DNA from: Erodium maritimum
Taxonomy: Eukaryota > Streptophyta > Magnoliopsida > Geraniales > Geraniaceae
Direction of reading: 5' to 3'
DNA length: 64,000 nucleotides
NCBI GenBank assembly: GCA_963921825.1
Contig: OY997596.1
Span: 32,541,932-32,605,931 of the forward strand
The notes beneath the pieces are model-generated. The model did not search any database. It had not been told where the DNA came from and saw only the letters and a program-made list of their open reading frames with translations. Below are positions 46,254 to 58,519 of this stretch, piece after piece (the first letter of the stretch is position 1; the number at the start of each line of letters is the position of its first letter). Both the position numbers and the translations under genes were made by a program.

Positions 46254-46590
46254 TTACTTGAGCTGCAAGCAAGGTCGTTGTTGCTGCATTTTATTCATTC
46301 CTTTTCCCGGTTCTGGCTTTGGCTTTCATTGGTTTGTTAGATATAGGTCCTTGGGGTTGGAGTTGCGATTTTGATTACTGTGTAAGAAGATATTTAATCT
46401 CATACCTTGGGTTAGGTTAAGTTCAACTTCGAATAGGTTCCTTACAAAACAAGTTGGTTTTCTTTTGTCCTACCTTAGTAAGAGGGTATGCTTGCCTTCT
46501 TATTGGGTTTTTTGTATCGAACTCCTCTTTCATCTCGAAAGAGGTTTTTAATCTAAATTTTCTTTGCCGATCAAAAAGAATATTTGAATT
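46254..46590 (+). mobile_element. L1-type LINE 3' end
   Basis: T-rich non-coding sequence ending TTTGCCGATCAAAAAGAAT, the usual 3' terminus of plant L1 elements. Only the 3' untranslated part remains. No target duplication was identified. Confidence 0.6.
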
Positions 46591-46991
46591 AGATATTGAG
46601 ATTGAGCGTATGTGTAAGTACTAAAAGTAAAAAGATAGTTACAACCATCGAATAACAATATAGTGTGCATGTACCCAACTAATGTGCATGAGGATACAAA
46701 GCATGGTAGAGCCCGTGTGTGAGGCAACTCATAGAGGAACACAAGCTTCGGTACAAGGAAATCGCATGGATAGTAAAAAGAGACACCACCTTGGAGGATT
46801 TTGTTATAAGACGTATTCCATAAGGACTACACTAATGTACAAATATATATCAGAACCATGGAACACTATATTAGTATTATAATTGTACTAGGAATGTATT
46901 ACGATCTTAGAACTATAATAGGACTGTATTGATTCTCTGTATATGTATTGTTTCATGATTAATACAACATATATAATTATATTCACTTTCG

Positions 46992-47003
46992 TGGTATCAG
47001 AGC
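46992..47003 (+). promoter_or_regulatory. Primer binding site of the outer copia
   Basis: TGGTATCAGAGC matches initiator tRNA-Met. The LTR end is probably ATATTCA at 46985; the LTR start was not identified (TGTGCATG at about 46682 is one possibility). Confidence 0.85.
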
Positions 47004-47116
47004 TAAAATCTAACTTATTTTCTTTGCTTATAGGCCATTGTCCGTGTGTCTTTTCTTCTAGAATTGCTCATTGCCACAACTTCACCTGTTGCCACGAACA
47101 ATAACCTTCACCAACA

Positions 47117-47683
47117 ATGTCAACATTAGAAAACTCCTCAAGTATACATGCTACCATACCTGCAACCTCTCAATCAACTATTCAATCTACAACCCCTTTT
47201 CACCCTATATATAATGTTACAAATGTTGGAAATTTTGTCCCGATAAAACTTACAGCAAATGATCCTCACTATAAGAAATGGTAGGAGATGTTCCGAAATC
47301 TATGTGCCAGCCATCAAACATTGTCACATATCACTAAATCATATCCAGCTTCACCATATTCTTTGTTGCTGCATCTTGATTCCCTTGTTGTCACGTGGCT
47401 CTATGCAACAACACATTTAGATTTGCTCTCAGACGTCTTTAAGCTTGAGGCAACTGCATTCGATATGTGGAACACGATCGAATCCCTCTTTTGTGACAAA
47501 AAAATGGATCGAGCTCTCCAAATCCAACAACAACTTCGATCATTTCAAAAAGGCACACTCACCACCTCAAAAAACTTATAGAAACTCAAAGTTTTTTCAG
47601 GCTCCCTCACTGATATCGACTAGCTAATCTTCAATCAAGACATCGTCCTACAAACTCTCTATGGCCTACCCGACTCTTTCAAC
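47117..47683 (+). pseudogene. Outer copia gag, 5' part
   Basis: The ATG at 47117 opens MSTLENSSSIHATIPATS, then VPIKLTANDPHYKKW (typical KLTxxNYxxW). Then LDLLSDVFKLEATAFDMWNTIESLF and the LVxxLYGLPDSF-type block follow, all in one frame. TAG codons at 47282, 47579 and 47621 are the only stops. The hAT insertion cuts it at the GLPDSFN position, and the frame resumes after the element. Confidence 0.88.
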
Positions 47684-47944
47684 CAAGGTTGTAAAAGGCG
47701 CTAGGCGCTAGTCGGGCGTTAGACACCCTTAGGCGCTAGGCGGGGAATAGTCGGGGCCTAGGCGGATATTATTATTTTTAATTATTAATAAATATATATT
47801 ACACGAAATATTATAATTTTATGTATTAAATTGATAATATATATTTTATGTTATAAATATATGTATTTTATGTTGTTTATATATATATATATATTGATTT
47901 TATTATACAGTATATTATAAAACTAAAAAGTATACATACTTATA

Positions 47945-49450
47945 GAGGAGAAATCTAATACAAACCATGTCTTAATCTAAGAACCGTTATAACCAATCTA
48001 AGCCATCTATTTTAAGAATGGAGGGGTGAGATTGAGTTGTTGACTGCAAAAAAACAACACTTTTTAGTAAGTGGGAAGGGCTTTATAGTAAAACTATCAT
48101 ATTACTTTTTTTTACCAATTCATTAATTTAATTTTTCCCGCTTCGTTTGAACTTCGATTGGCTTCAAACTTGCACCATTAGTTTTTTTTTCAAGGACTTT
48201 CTATCCAGATCACTCATGAATATATTTTTTTCAAGGACTTTATAGTAAAACTATCATATTACTTTTTTTTACCAGTTCATTAATTTAATTTTTCCCGCTT
48301 CGTTTGAACTTCGATTGGCTTCAAACTTGCACCATTAGTTTTTTTTTTCAAGGACTTTCTATCCAGATCACTCATGAATATATTTTGAAGCACGAAAAAA
48401 AATTATTTCTGGGCTGATTTAAAAAAAATATTAAATATGGGTAATTTTTATCAAAACTTTGCTCTGGTTTTATCAACACTTTTACACTGGTTTTATCTAC
48501 ACTTTACACTGGTTTTATCATCTCATTTCCAAAACTGATCATGATTTTATCACATCATCACGTGCTTTTTATGAACACTAGTTTTATCAACACCAAACAC
48601 TAGGTTTATCATTAAATTACGTGTGTTTTATCACCCCCATCACATGTTTTTTTAAGCACGAAAAAAAGAATTATTTCGGTGCTGATTTTAAAAAAAATTA
48701 TATCTGGGTAATTTTTATCAACTTTTTTCATTGGTTTTATCAACACTTTACACTGGTTTTATCAACACTGAACACTAGTTTTATCACCTCATTTTCCAAA
48801 ACCGAACATGATTTTTGTCACCTTGTCACGTGTTTTTATGAACACTAGTTTTATGAACACTAAACACTATGTTTATTATTAAATTACATGTGTTTTTATC
48901 ACCCCATCACTTGTTTTTTTATCAACGCTAAACTCCAGTTTATCACATTTATTATCAACATTGAACATGGTTTTTATCACCTCATTATTTGTTTTTTATC
49001 ACCTCAGTACATGTTTTTATCAACATTTAGCACTAGTTTGATACTTCCGATATAAAACATTTATTAGTAAAGATTTACCAACACTCAACATTATTTTTAT
49101 CACCCCGATATACCTTTTTATTTTTGTACTTCAAAATATATTCATGATTGATCTTGATTTAAAGCCCTTAAAAAAATAAAAATATTGGCGCAATTTGAAG
49201 CTAATCGGAGTTCAAACGAATCGGGAAATATTAAATTAGTGATTTGGTGAAGAAAAAAATGTCCACATGGCACCATGCTATTACAATTATACCCTTACTT
49301 GTGTGGGAAAGGATAAAAGTGGCGTGAATTTGGGTGGGATTGGGCTGATTATGTGGCATCATGGTGAATGTTGGATCTTATGTGTGTATGGCTATGATTG
49401 GTTCTCACAGTTCTTAGGTTAAGAGTGGTTTGTAGTCGATTTCACCTCCG
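47945..49450. mobile_element. Fold-back element inside the hAT
   Basis: The left arm GAGGAGAAATC, TACAAACC, TCTAAGAACCGT matches the reverse of the right arm (ACAGTTCTTAGG, GGTTTGTA, GATTTCACCTC). Further in, CCCGCTTCGTTTGAACTTCGATTGG pairs with the block near 49205-49235. TACTTATA at 47937-47944 and 49451-49458 is a likely 8-bp duplication. The left arm contains a tandem duplication of about 158 bp (48075-48390). No transposase is present. Confidence 0.85.
48420..49115. repeat. Degenerate TTTTATCAACACT array in fold-back loop
   Basis: Words GGTTTTATCAACACT, AACACTAGTTTTATCA and TTTTTATCACCTCAT recur about every 25-35 bp through the loop, strongly diverged and non-coding. Confidence 0.8.
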
Positions 49451-49962
49451 TACTTATATATGGAACTTATAAATATTAATATATAATGATTTTATCATAT
49501 ATTATGTTATAAAACTAAAAAATATACTATACAACGCTAAAAAAATATATACTATACAATATACATGGAACTCATGGAAGAAGCAACGTGAACTTGGTTA
49601 TTGAATCAACCAACACACTTAACTTTATTAGTTTTAGAGTCCCACGTCGGTAAGAAATTGAAAAATACATGCATCAGTTAGTTATAAAATAAAGACTAAG
49701 TGAGGGTTGTGCTAATCATTGGTCATAGGCAGTGCTTATTGGCCGTTGATAATCTCTTTCAATATTTGAGATGAATGGGTGCATAGCCCGCCTATAGCTC
49801 AGCGCCTAGCCCACCTAGCTCATTAGTTGCCGCCTAATCCGTTAAATCGGATATAAATCGGCTTGGCGACTTGTCCCGCCGACTCTCATAAGTCGTGGCG
49901 TAATTTTTGTTTTGGGCGCCTAGGCCGGCGCCCAACCCGATTTTTACAACCATGCTTTCAAC

Positions 49963-50740
49963 AGTACAATTGAGGTAATCCAACACCATAATCCCTTTTC
50001 CCGATTTTCTTAAGGTTCGTTCAATGCTTCTACTTGAAGAGAATCGCCAACCACATGTTTTAGATCCTGCATCTGTTTTTTAACATTATCACAACCCTAA
50101 TCACCACACTAATGTCTACCCACCCACATCCAACCAGCATTACACCCATGTAAAGAACAAGTCTCGGGGCAGATGATGTACCTACGGTGGTCGCAGCTCT
50201 GGTACTTTCCCTACCAGTCAGGTAATTTAAGCTCTCACTTACTCGGGGTCCTCGGACCAGCTCCTTCTATAGGTTCTCACCACCACCAGCAACATTTTGC
50301 GCCTACATCATCAACATATATGGTATCTAATTCATTTCAATAAACTCAACAGCAGCAAATTCAACACGAGGTCCATCTATTCCAACAATAGCTCACCGAC
50401 CTTCAACAACAACTCATTGGCTCGTCTGACGGGTTAGGGAAACAATTCCACACCCTTTTGCATGCAGGATTGACTCTCTTGGGCCCAACACAACCATCTG
50501 CACAGTAGATGCATGGCCACATAATAGTAGCTCCATTTTAGCCCATGCACTGTGCAGCAGCTCCCTCGGCCCAGAACTTTCAAACAACCCACACTTCCAA
50601 AACAACCAATCTTCTCCCAACGGCTCAATCCTCAACAGAAGCTCCCTTTGCGCTTCTCACATATGGTTCCGTTTCAGCAACAACAATACCGACTAATCTT
50701 AGTTAACTCTTCTCCAATATGACTCTCTAGCCACCAGATG
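49963..50740 (+). pseudogene. Outer copia gag, 3' part
   Basis: After the hAT the gag frame resumes with STIEVIQHHNP, followed by a Gln/His-rich, low-complexity stretch as is usual between capsid and protease in copia elements. Several stops are present. No clear zinc knuckle survives. Confidence 0.65.
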
Positions 50741-51000
50741 ATGGTTGGTACATGGACACAGGTGCCACGTCTCATAATGCTTGCCACTCATGTATGCTTT
50801 CTAACATCACACTATGTATGAATTCTTGCTCGATAATTATTGGTAACGGTGATGTTATACATGTGCGTTATACTGGTCATTATTCATTTCCTACATCCCA
50901 TAAACATTAAAATTAGGTGATATTCTTGTCAGTCCCGACATTGTTAACAATATTATCTATGTTCGCAAATTTACTCGTGATAATAATCATTGTTATGTTG
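50741..51000 (+). pseudogene. Outer copia protease
   Basis: WYMDTGATSHNA at 50746-50781 is the copia aspartic protease motif with the DTG intact. NSCSIIIGNGDVIHV follows, matching the usual IxVGNGxxLxI block. The frame breaks downstream. Confidence 0.85.
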
Positions 51001-51023
51001 AATTTGATTCATACGAAATTTTT

Positions 51024-51955
51024 GTGAAGGATCTTCGGATCTGGTTTTCCTTTCTCCGATGTGATAGTAATGAAGATTTGTACCCGATTTCCACCTCCAC
51101 TTCATCATCACCGACTTCCTTACTCCTCTTTGTTTCGATCTACCCCTCGTATTGGCATCGGCGACTTGGACACCCGGGTCCTCACACTTTTAAATATCTT
51201 TTTTTTATGAACTTTATTTCATGTAGTAAGGATGTTTTGGACCATATTTGTGATGCATTTCAATCAGGCAAACACTTTCGCCTCCCCTTTTCTCGTACTA
51301 CTTCTTTATTTAAACGTATTCATTCTGATATTTGGTCTTCGCTTATTATTAGTCCTAGTGGTTTTAAATACTATTTACTATTGTTGGATTATTTTTCTCA
51401 CTTTTTATGCACTTTTCCACTACAAGTTAAATATGAGGTTTTTTCATTGTTTGTTCGGTTTCACACTTACGTTCGCACATAATTTTTTTTCTTCTACGAA
51501 ATCTTTCCGATGCGATAATGGTCTTGAATTTGACAAAACGCCACTTTAAAATTTCTTCCACTCTAATGGCATTGTTTTTTGGTTTTCTATCCTTCACACC
51601 TCTCAACAAAATGGTAAAGTTGAACACATGATTTGAACTACAAATAACATAGTTCGATGTCTTCTCTTCCAAGCTCACTTTCCACCATTCTTTTGGTTAG
51701 AAATTCTATACATGACTGCCTACATTCTAAATCTCCTTCCAAACAATAATCTCTCATTTCTTACACCATTCGAAATGCTTTATCACAAAATTTCATCTTA
51801 CTATCACTTTCTTGTCTTTGGATGCTTATGTTATCCCAATCTCTCATCCACAAGCCCCCACAAACTTGCTCCCCGATCTCGTGCCTACATCTTTATTGAT
51901 TACCCACCAAATCATCGTGGCTATCCATGTCTTGACCCTTCTAGTTGACGAATCA
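51024..51955 (+). pseudogene. Outer copia integrase
   Basis: The gag-pre-integrase block WHRRLGHPGPHTFKYL lies near 51150-51195. The DDE core is spread over shifted frames: RIHSDIWSS (Asp, about 51320), FRCDNGLEFD (Asp, about 51508) and SQQNGKVEHM (Glu, about 51605). FWLEILYMTAYILNLLP and FGCLCYPN follow (51690-51840). The residues of the catalytic triad are still readable, but stops and frameshifts separate them. Confidence 0.88.
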
Positions 51956-52248
51956 ACATCTCTCGCTATGTATTTTTCGATAAATAATTTTTTTCCATAC
52001 TCCTCTCATCCCTCGCCCGCGTCATGTGTCTCTTATGACTTCCTGAATGTACCACCTGATGATCTTTCTCCTCTATTTGACTCTCATCCCACATCTTCTT
52101 CCATCACTCCAACATCCTTTCCCCCTTCACCCTCGCGTATTTCTCCCCCCCCCCCCCCATCTTTGCGTGCCTCTCCAACCCCTTCCCCTTTGCGTGTTTT
52201 ACCAACCCTGTCTACTGATGTGACTCCTTATTCATCCCTTGCTCAGAC

Positions 52249-52253
52249 CTTAT
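52249..52253. repeat. Target duplication CTTAT (left) of the young copia
   Basis: An exact copy is at 60716-60720. Together they bracket 52254-60715. Confidence 0.95.
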
Positions 52254-53941
52254 TGTTAGTCTTAGTGCCCGTAGTTCAATCCTAAATGTCCAAATGTATA
52301 TATCATCGTTAGCAATAAAATTAAAGCGGCTTTATATTACTTATGTGTTGGAGTAATATATCGATGTGTGCTCTGATCTATGCCCACCATGCGAATAGAA
52401 CCATAGATCGAGATAGATCACACTCGATGGGTCCCTAGTCAACAAAGCTTCACTAGAAGCGACTAGTATGAAAGATGGCTCTTTATGGCTTACGTTCTGT
52501 TAGTCATTGGAATGGGATTCCGGAGTCTGATCATAGATATCATGTGGGACATGATATTGGACGACCCGCCCTGAATATGTGCCATAGATTAAGTCATGAA
52601 CATATTCAGTGTTGTAGCTTGTCATGTATCCTTAGACCAAGGAGTCTTTGTGATCGCTATGTAGTCAACAACTGAGTTTGACCTGAGCCTAACGTTGTCC
52701 GTAACAGGGCTTCCATAACGGCCAGGATTGGCTTGGGGACGGGCTACATGAGTGACACGAAAGACGGCTAAGGGATTTATCCCTCATACTAAGGTATGGG
52801 AAAGATATCGGTTCTCGGCCACTTGATCGAGAGTGACTGGAAGAATAGCATGGCCATGCACATGATACTGGGTATCATATCTTCAGTCATCTCACATATC
52901 AAGGAACGGTGATTGAGAATAATAAGGATGACGGCTCTATGCCTTATCTCAATCAGGATATCGGAGATAAAAGGATAATGACAGGGACGACGGAAAGGTT
53001 AGAATCGACAGGGTCGATTCGTTATGTAGTGTCAGGCAATACTAAAGTCTCGTTAGTTGCCACTTAAATAGGATCAAGTAAAATGGGATTTTACGTTGAT
53101 CTATTGACATGCATAAACCTAAGGGTCACACCGGAGGATGAAACTCATTGACACATTTATGGAGAATGGCCAAAAGGGAGTTGTCTCGGGACATGACCAA
53201 AACTGGGTTTTGGGTCATGTGCCCGTACGTGAATAGGACTTTACGGATCGAGACAAGGCTTGGAGTCTTGGGATTGATCGCGTCGGATAATGTTGGACAT
53301 TTCCGGTATGGAAGGCTTGGAGGCGATGAGCGAATCACGGGACCTCGTTAGAAATGGCCACGGGCCATGTTCCAAGAGGCCCATGAAAGGCCCATGCAAC
53401 CAAGGCCCATAGAACTAATTAATCAAGTCTTGATTAATTAGTACTAAGTAAGCAAGACAAGGATTAAGGTGTTGGTGATTCACCACCTAACACAATCTTG
53501 TCTTGCCATACTTTGTCCTATTTACACCTTACTTGACACCATACTTGTCCCATGCCTTTAGTTGGACAAGTATGGGTTTTGTTATGTTTAAGTCATCTTT
53601 TTTCAACATAAAAAAGACAAGACAAGAATAGGAAACACATTTTCTCTCCCTCTTCCATGGCCATTTCGGGTTTGGCTAGTTTCCTCCTCCATTTTTGTGT
53701 TCTTGAGTCCTCAAAGAGAAGAACTACGTGGCTTTGATTCCCATGTGGATACGTAGGCGTCTTGGAGACTCAAGCCAATCATTCGTTAACCGGTGTTCTT
53801 GTTTTGGTAAGAACTAGTGCTGAATTTTTCTCTTGTTAATCCATTCTTTGTTAGTTGTTTCATGGTTCTAATTGTCTCTTGTTTTTCATTGATTTTCCGC
53901 TGCGAGTTGGTTCATCTCCAACCTTACCTCGAGACCCAACA
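52254..53941 (+). repeat. 5' LTR of the young copia
   Basis: From TGTTAGTCTTAGTGCCC to CTCGAGACCCAACA. Every segment compared by eye matches the 3' LTR 6,774 bp downstream. The short ORFs in it recur in all LTR copies and are not genes. Confidence 0.97.
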
Positions 53942-53942
53942 G

Positions 53943-53955
53943 TGGTATCAGAGCC
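53943..53955 (+). promoter_or_regulatory. Primer binding site of the young copia
   Basis: TGGTATCAGAGCC, one base after the LTR, complementary to initiator tRNA-Met. Confidence 0.95.
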
Positions 53956-55498
53956 GTGCTACCTTCGGGATTCACAAGACGGTGTTCAAAGTTTCGGTTT
54001 TGCTTGAAAGTTTCGTTTTTGGCATGTTGTTTTGCTAAATTGTTTGATAACATGTTTTAAATTATTGTTTATGGATTTAATGCATGTAAAATGAATTTTT
54101 GAAAATTATTTCAAATCTGGAAATTTTGAAAAAAAGTTTGATTTTTCGGGTCTCGGGAGCGGGACTCTCGGGGAGCCGAAACCGGGACCGAACGGGGCTC
54201 CGTTGGACGGAGCTAGGCCAAGCATGACCATTGGATGGTTGATATGCCATGGCTAAACCGTTTTGTTAGTTATGACGAGTTTGGAACCGTCATGACGAAC
54301 TCGAAGATCAAATGTTCAAAAGTTTCATTTTTGAAAGGTTTCGATAAACCGAGCATCAAAAAATTTCGAAACTTGGCTATTAATTAAAACCGGAAAATCA
54401 CATGATGTTTGATAACATGCTTGTTTGATAACACGATGTGTGATGTGATGTTGGCATGGTGTACATAATAGCCCCGAGCTCGATTTAATTATTTATCGCT
54501 TTTCACGGCCTGCGAGCCGTTAGAGGTAACGTGTAATTATTCTTTCAAGGTGTGGTCGTCGAACCACTTGTTTGTAATATTTATTTATTCCCGACCTGCG
54601 AGTCGTGTATTAAATTGTAATATTTTACTCAAGATGAAGAAAGGGCGAAAAGGTCATTTGGTGGCTTTTCGGGTGTTGGCATCGGCTTGGAGTCGGTGGA
54701 GCTCAAGAAGCTAGTGGGAGTTAGTTTAGGGGGCTATTATGTGCACATTTATCGCTTTATGCTTGGTTTAGTTTATGCATGATTAATTCTATGTGCTTTA
54801 GAATTGCATGCCTAACTTTATTTACCGAGCATATCACCTCACATGCAAAGATAAAATTGGAATTTTAATCCTTGTGTGTGAACCCTTAGAACCGTCATTG
54901 CATTGGATGTAGTTGACGGGTTCAAAGGAAGAATTACATTGGATGTAATTTGAGGCATCATTGCATTTGGAATGTAGTTGATGTGCTCATCGCATCTAGG
55001 ATGTGCCAAAGTTTTGAACACAACTGGACAAGTAAAAGCGGGTCATGTCCGATACCTCCCAATCATCAACACCTTACTACCTCCCCGTCCTATGGGTGTC
55101 GTGCGCATTAGCGGAGCATCCATGGGAAAGCGGGGTAGTAGGTTTGGACGACATATGTGGGTGTCGTGCGCATTAGCGGAGCACCTACATAGTGACGAGC
55201 CATAGTTGAAAATTGGTGGACCCGACTACGATTCTTAGCCTGAGGTTGAGCTAGGGTAACAGATAGGGTAAGTCGTGTACATAAGTACATACCCTAGCCA
55301 GGAGTCACATTGGATGTGATTGGATGGATTCCTACCTACATAGCTCGATTAAGTGGTGAGCATTAGTTCAGCTTAATCGAGTGAATCAAGGATCTTGGTT
55401 TCAGATTCTAAAGGTTTAGAATTGATTGTTGGTGTTTAAGCTTGATCTTCATAAAATTTATTCAGTTTACTGATTGAATTTTATCTGTTGTAGATCAA
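53956..55498 (+). other. Long leader of the young copia
   Basis: About 1.54 kb of non-coding leader, also kept in the antisense copy (39958-41500). It carries the 17-bp long-range stem at 54459-54746. It also has a direct repeat of GGGTGTCGTGCGCATTAGCG (55094 and 55159) and several copies of TACATTGGATGTAAT-like words near 54890-54980. Confidence 0.85.
54459..54746 (+). ncRNA. Conserved long-range stem in the copia leader
   Basis: GTGTACATAATAGCCCC (54459-54475) pairs with GGGGCTATTATGTGCAC (54730-54746) over 17 positions, one of them a U-G wobble, around about 254 nt. In the antisense copy the same stem is perfect. Keeping pairing through a base change suggests an RNA structure under selection. 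Confidence 0.5.
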
Positions 55499-55990
55499 AT
55501 GGCAAATTCAGCGAACATTAATAGTTTGTCATTAAAAACCATTCTTGACAGGGTCAAGCTAAATGGGACAAACTATTTGGACTGGTACAGAATTTTTGAG
55601 GATAGTCCTCAAGTCTGAACGCAAAGAATATGTCCTTGACAAGGCTGTCTCTAAGACCATATCAGAGTTACATGAAGTGTCATCAGCTGCTGAGAAGAAT
55701 ATCTCAGGGATCTGGGATCCAAGGATATTCTGATGGTCAATAAGGGAATTGGAAGTGGCAAGGGCTGGGCCCATGCGCACTTGGCAGGAAAGATGAGACA
55801 CTTGAGAATGTCTGCTTCTACTGCCAACAGCCTGGTCATTGGAACCGGGATTACAGGAAGTTCACGGCTGATCTGAAGAAGGGCAGTGGGACTGCGCCTT
55901 CATCAAATAGCCTGGATGATCTGAAGAAGGGCAGTAGGACTGCGCCTTCATCAGGAAACCTGGATGATCTAAGGAAGGGCGGTGGGACCG
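55499..55990 (+). pseudogene. Young copia gag, deleted and frameshifted
   Basis: ATG 55499 opens MANSANINSLSLKTILDRVK, then NGTNYLDWYR. One extra T in the run near 55597 shifts the frame. After GIWDPRIF (about 55727) the capsid core is missing. A knuckle CFYCQQPGHWNRDYRKF at about 55809-55860 has Tyr where the last Cys should be. Three 48-bp repeats at 55867-56000 encode a DLKKGSxTAPSSxxLD peptide. The same capsid deletion occurs in the 39559-39957 copy. Confidence 0.88.
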
Positions 55991-56450
55991 TGCCTTCATT
56001 CGGTATTAACTCTATAGAGCTACATCTCTCTACTTCCAAAGATTCATGGGTATTAGATACCATGACTGAATCTCACACATGCACTAATATATGGTGGCTG
56101 AAAGTAGGAGAGATTTGGAAAGCACGAAATGGACCTCAGAGTTGTGGCAACTGCTGTAGGATCCATGAGTCTTGCTTTGCCAAGAGGCCTTGTCTTAGTA
56201 TTGTATAATGTATATTGCATACCTACTCTTAGTAGGAATATTATATCTGTATCCGTGTTTGACAAGGAAGGATATAATGTTAATATTGGAAATGGAGTTT
56301 TCAATGTTCTATGCAATGATATGTTTTATACCAGTACTGACATGGTTGGAGGATTGTACATATTAGATATGGGTAACAATGCCTCAAGTTCTATATATTC
56401 CGTTAATACCAAGAGGTCTAAATCCAACGATTTAAACCTAACTCTGTTAT
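55991..56450 (+). pseudogene. Young copia protease region
   Basis: SWVLDTMTESHTCTN at about 56038-56085 is the protease active site with Met in place of the Gly of DTG, so it should be inactive. A frameshift near 56117 separates it from the following block VLYNVYCIPTLSRNIISVS (about 56190-56245), the conserved LxxVLYVPxLxxNLLSVS motif. Confidence 0.88.
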
Positions 56451-57330
56451 GGTACTGTCATTTGGGTCGCATAAACAAGAAGCGCCTATCAGCACTTCAG
56501 AAGTGCGGGCTTTCAGGTTCATTCGAATTCCATTCGATCGATAGGTGCAAGGTTTGTTTGATGGGCAAAATGACTAAAGTGCCCTTTATCGATCGCGATG
56601 AAAGGGCGGGTGAATTATTGGGGCTGATACACTCGAATGTGTGTAGACCAATAAGTTCACTTGCCAGGAGGGGTTTTAGCTACTTTATCACATTTACTGA
56701 TGATTACAGTAAATATGGTTATGTCTATTCGTGAGACATAAGTCTGAAGCTTTTGATAAATTCAAAGAGTTTAAGACTATAGTAGAAAACCAGCTCGACA
56801 AAGGTATTAAGGCACTTCGATTGGATCGAGGTGGAAAATACTTGACCACAGAGTTATTAGATCATCTAAAAGAGAATGGGATCCTTTTGAAATGGACTCC
56901 TCCTAGGTCACTGTAGTTGAAAGGTGTAGCCAAACGGAGAAATCGGACATTGTTAGACAATGGTCTGTTCCATGATTAGTTGGACTGATCTCCCAATCTC
57001 TTTTAGGGGTTTTGCTCTAGAGACGACCGCATTCATAGTGAATCGGGCTTCGACGAATGGTGTGGAATGGACACCATTTTAAAAATGGTACGGGATGATG
57101 CCCGCTTTGTCCTTCCTAAAGATTTGTGGTTGCGAGGCTTATGTGAAACATTTGGTTTCGACTAAGCTCGAACCAAGATCTGAGATATGCACCTTCGTGT
57201 GGTATCCCAAAGCAACAAGGGGATACTATTTCTACAATCCCAGTGAGAACATGGTGTTCGTCGCTTGGGGTGGGGTCTTTATGGAAAAGAAGTTTTGTTT
57301 CCAAAGACGTCATTGGGAGGACTGTGCATC
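56451..57330 (+). pseudogene. Young copia gag-pre-integrase and integrase
   Basis: LWYCHLGRINKKRL and CKVCLMGKMTKVPF are the zinc-binding domain with one His changed to Arg. The integrase core starts LGLIHSNVC, with Asn where the first catalytic Asp belongs. FTDDYSKYGY is followed by a frameshift at about 56732, and IKALRLDRGGKYL carries the second Asp. TAG at 56914 falls where the family has Gln (SLQLNG-type). VAKRRNRTLLD follows in another frame. The enzyme is dead. Confidence 0.88.
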
Positions 57331-57452
57331 TCGAAGAAATTCAGGATGGTACAGATCTGTCTAAACCAATTGGCAACCCAGTAGAAAGGAGCCAGAGATT
57401 GTCGTAGAGTAAGAACCAATTCCTGTTACAATTCCGGAAGGTCCAAGGCGAT

Positions 57453-58440
57453 TTGAAAGGATCAATCTTCCACCTCCAAGATATGGTATCCGGAGGTGAC
57501 AATGAAGTCATGGTGGATCACGATGATCCAGCCACCTTTCAGGAAGTCGTGGATGGGCCCAACTCCGAGTTATGGCTGGGAGCCATGAGGGAGGAAATGC
57601 AATCCATGTCGGACAACCGAGTCTGGGAACCGGTTGATCCCATCAATGGTGTGAGGACCATAGGATGCAAATGGATCTTCAAGGTGAAGTTTGACATGGA
57701 CGGCAACCCTCTGACCTACAAAGCTCAACTGGTGGCGAAAGGTTATAGGCAGATCCAATGGATTGACTATGAGGAAACCTTCTCCTTAGTGGCTATGGTC
57801 AAAATCGATCCAAATTCTTCTTGACATAACTGCGTATCATAATTACGAGATATGGCAAGTGGATGTCAAAACCGCTTTCCTAAATGGAAATTTGACTGAG
57901 TACGTTTGTATGTCTCGGCCCAAAGGTTTTGACGATCCGAAGAATAAAGGAAAGATTTATAAGTTGTTGAAATCCATTTATGGATTGAAACGAACTTCTC
58001 GGAGTTGGATCCTTCGTTTTGATGAAGCTGTAATTGGATTTGGCTTAATCAAGAACGAGGATGAATCTTGCGTTTATAAGAAGGCTAGTGGGAGCAATAT
58101 TACCTTTCTGGTTCTCATTGAAAACGACATCCCAACCTTGCACGAGACTAAAGCTTGGTTGAGGAAGTGTTCTTCAATAAAGGACTTAGGCGATGCTTCT
58201 CATATCTTAAGGATTAAGATATGTAGAGATCGCACCAAGAGGGTCTTGGATTTAAGTCAGGGAACCTATGTGAACAAGGCATTGAGTAGGTTCTTAATGC
58301 TCGATTCAAAGAAAGGACTCTTACCCACTAGTCATGGCATTCATCTCAGCAAGACTCAGTGTCCTAAGACACCTGATGAGCTGAAAAGGATGATGAGAAT
58401 CCTATGCGCCTGGGGGCAGGATCGATCATATATGCCATGA
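57453..58440 (+). pseudogene. Young copia reverse transcriptase, catalytic box deleted
   Basis: 57453-57824 gives the RVT_2 start: DNRVWEPVDPINGVRTIGCKW, FDMDGNP, YKAQLVAKGY. A frameshift near 57815 leads to 57859-58440: WQVDVKTAFLNGNL (catalytic Asp), IYKLLKSIYGLKR, SRSWILRFDE. At 58105-58130 the sequence reads FLVLIENDIPTL, where copia RTs have LVLYVDDILLIGND, so the YVDD box is lost by a deletion of about 21 bp in frame. Such an RT cannot polymerise. Confidence 0.92.
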
Positions 58441-58519
58441 CATGTATGAGACCAGACGTCTCGTAAGCCTTATGTTGTACCAGTAGACATCATTCTAACC
58501 CGGGGGAAAGATGATGCTG

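Larger units (their letters stand above)
47684..49954. mobile_element. Non-autonomous hAT element
   Basis: Ends CAAGGTTGTAAAA and TTTTTACAACCATG are inverted repeats. Exact 8-bp duplications CTTTCAAC at 47676-47683 and 49955-49962 are the hAT hallmark. Subterminal regions are rich in GGCGCCTAGGC words on both sides. Removing the element joins the gag frame. No transposase is present. A 1.5-kb fold-back element sits inside, so the hAT itself is about 0.76 kb. Confidence 0.93.

Noticed and set aside
52475..52675. Conserved 66-codon ORF (MALYGLRS...) found several times
   Set aside because: It sits in the copia LTR and recurs only because the LTR recurs (27490, 42634 minus, 59249). No domain, and no selection pattern beyond LTR identity.
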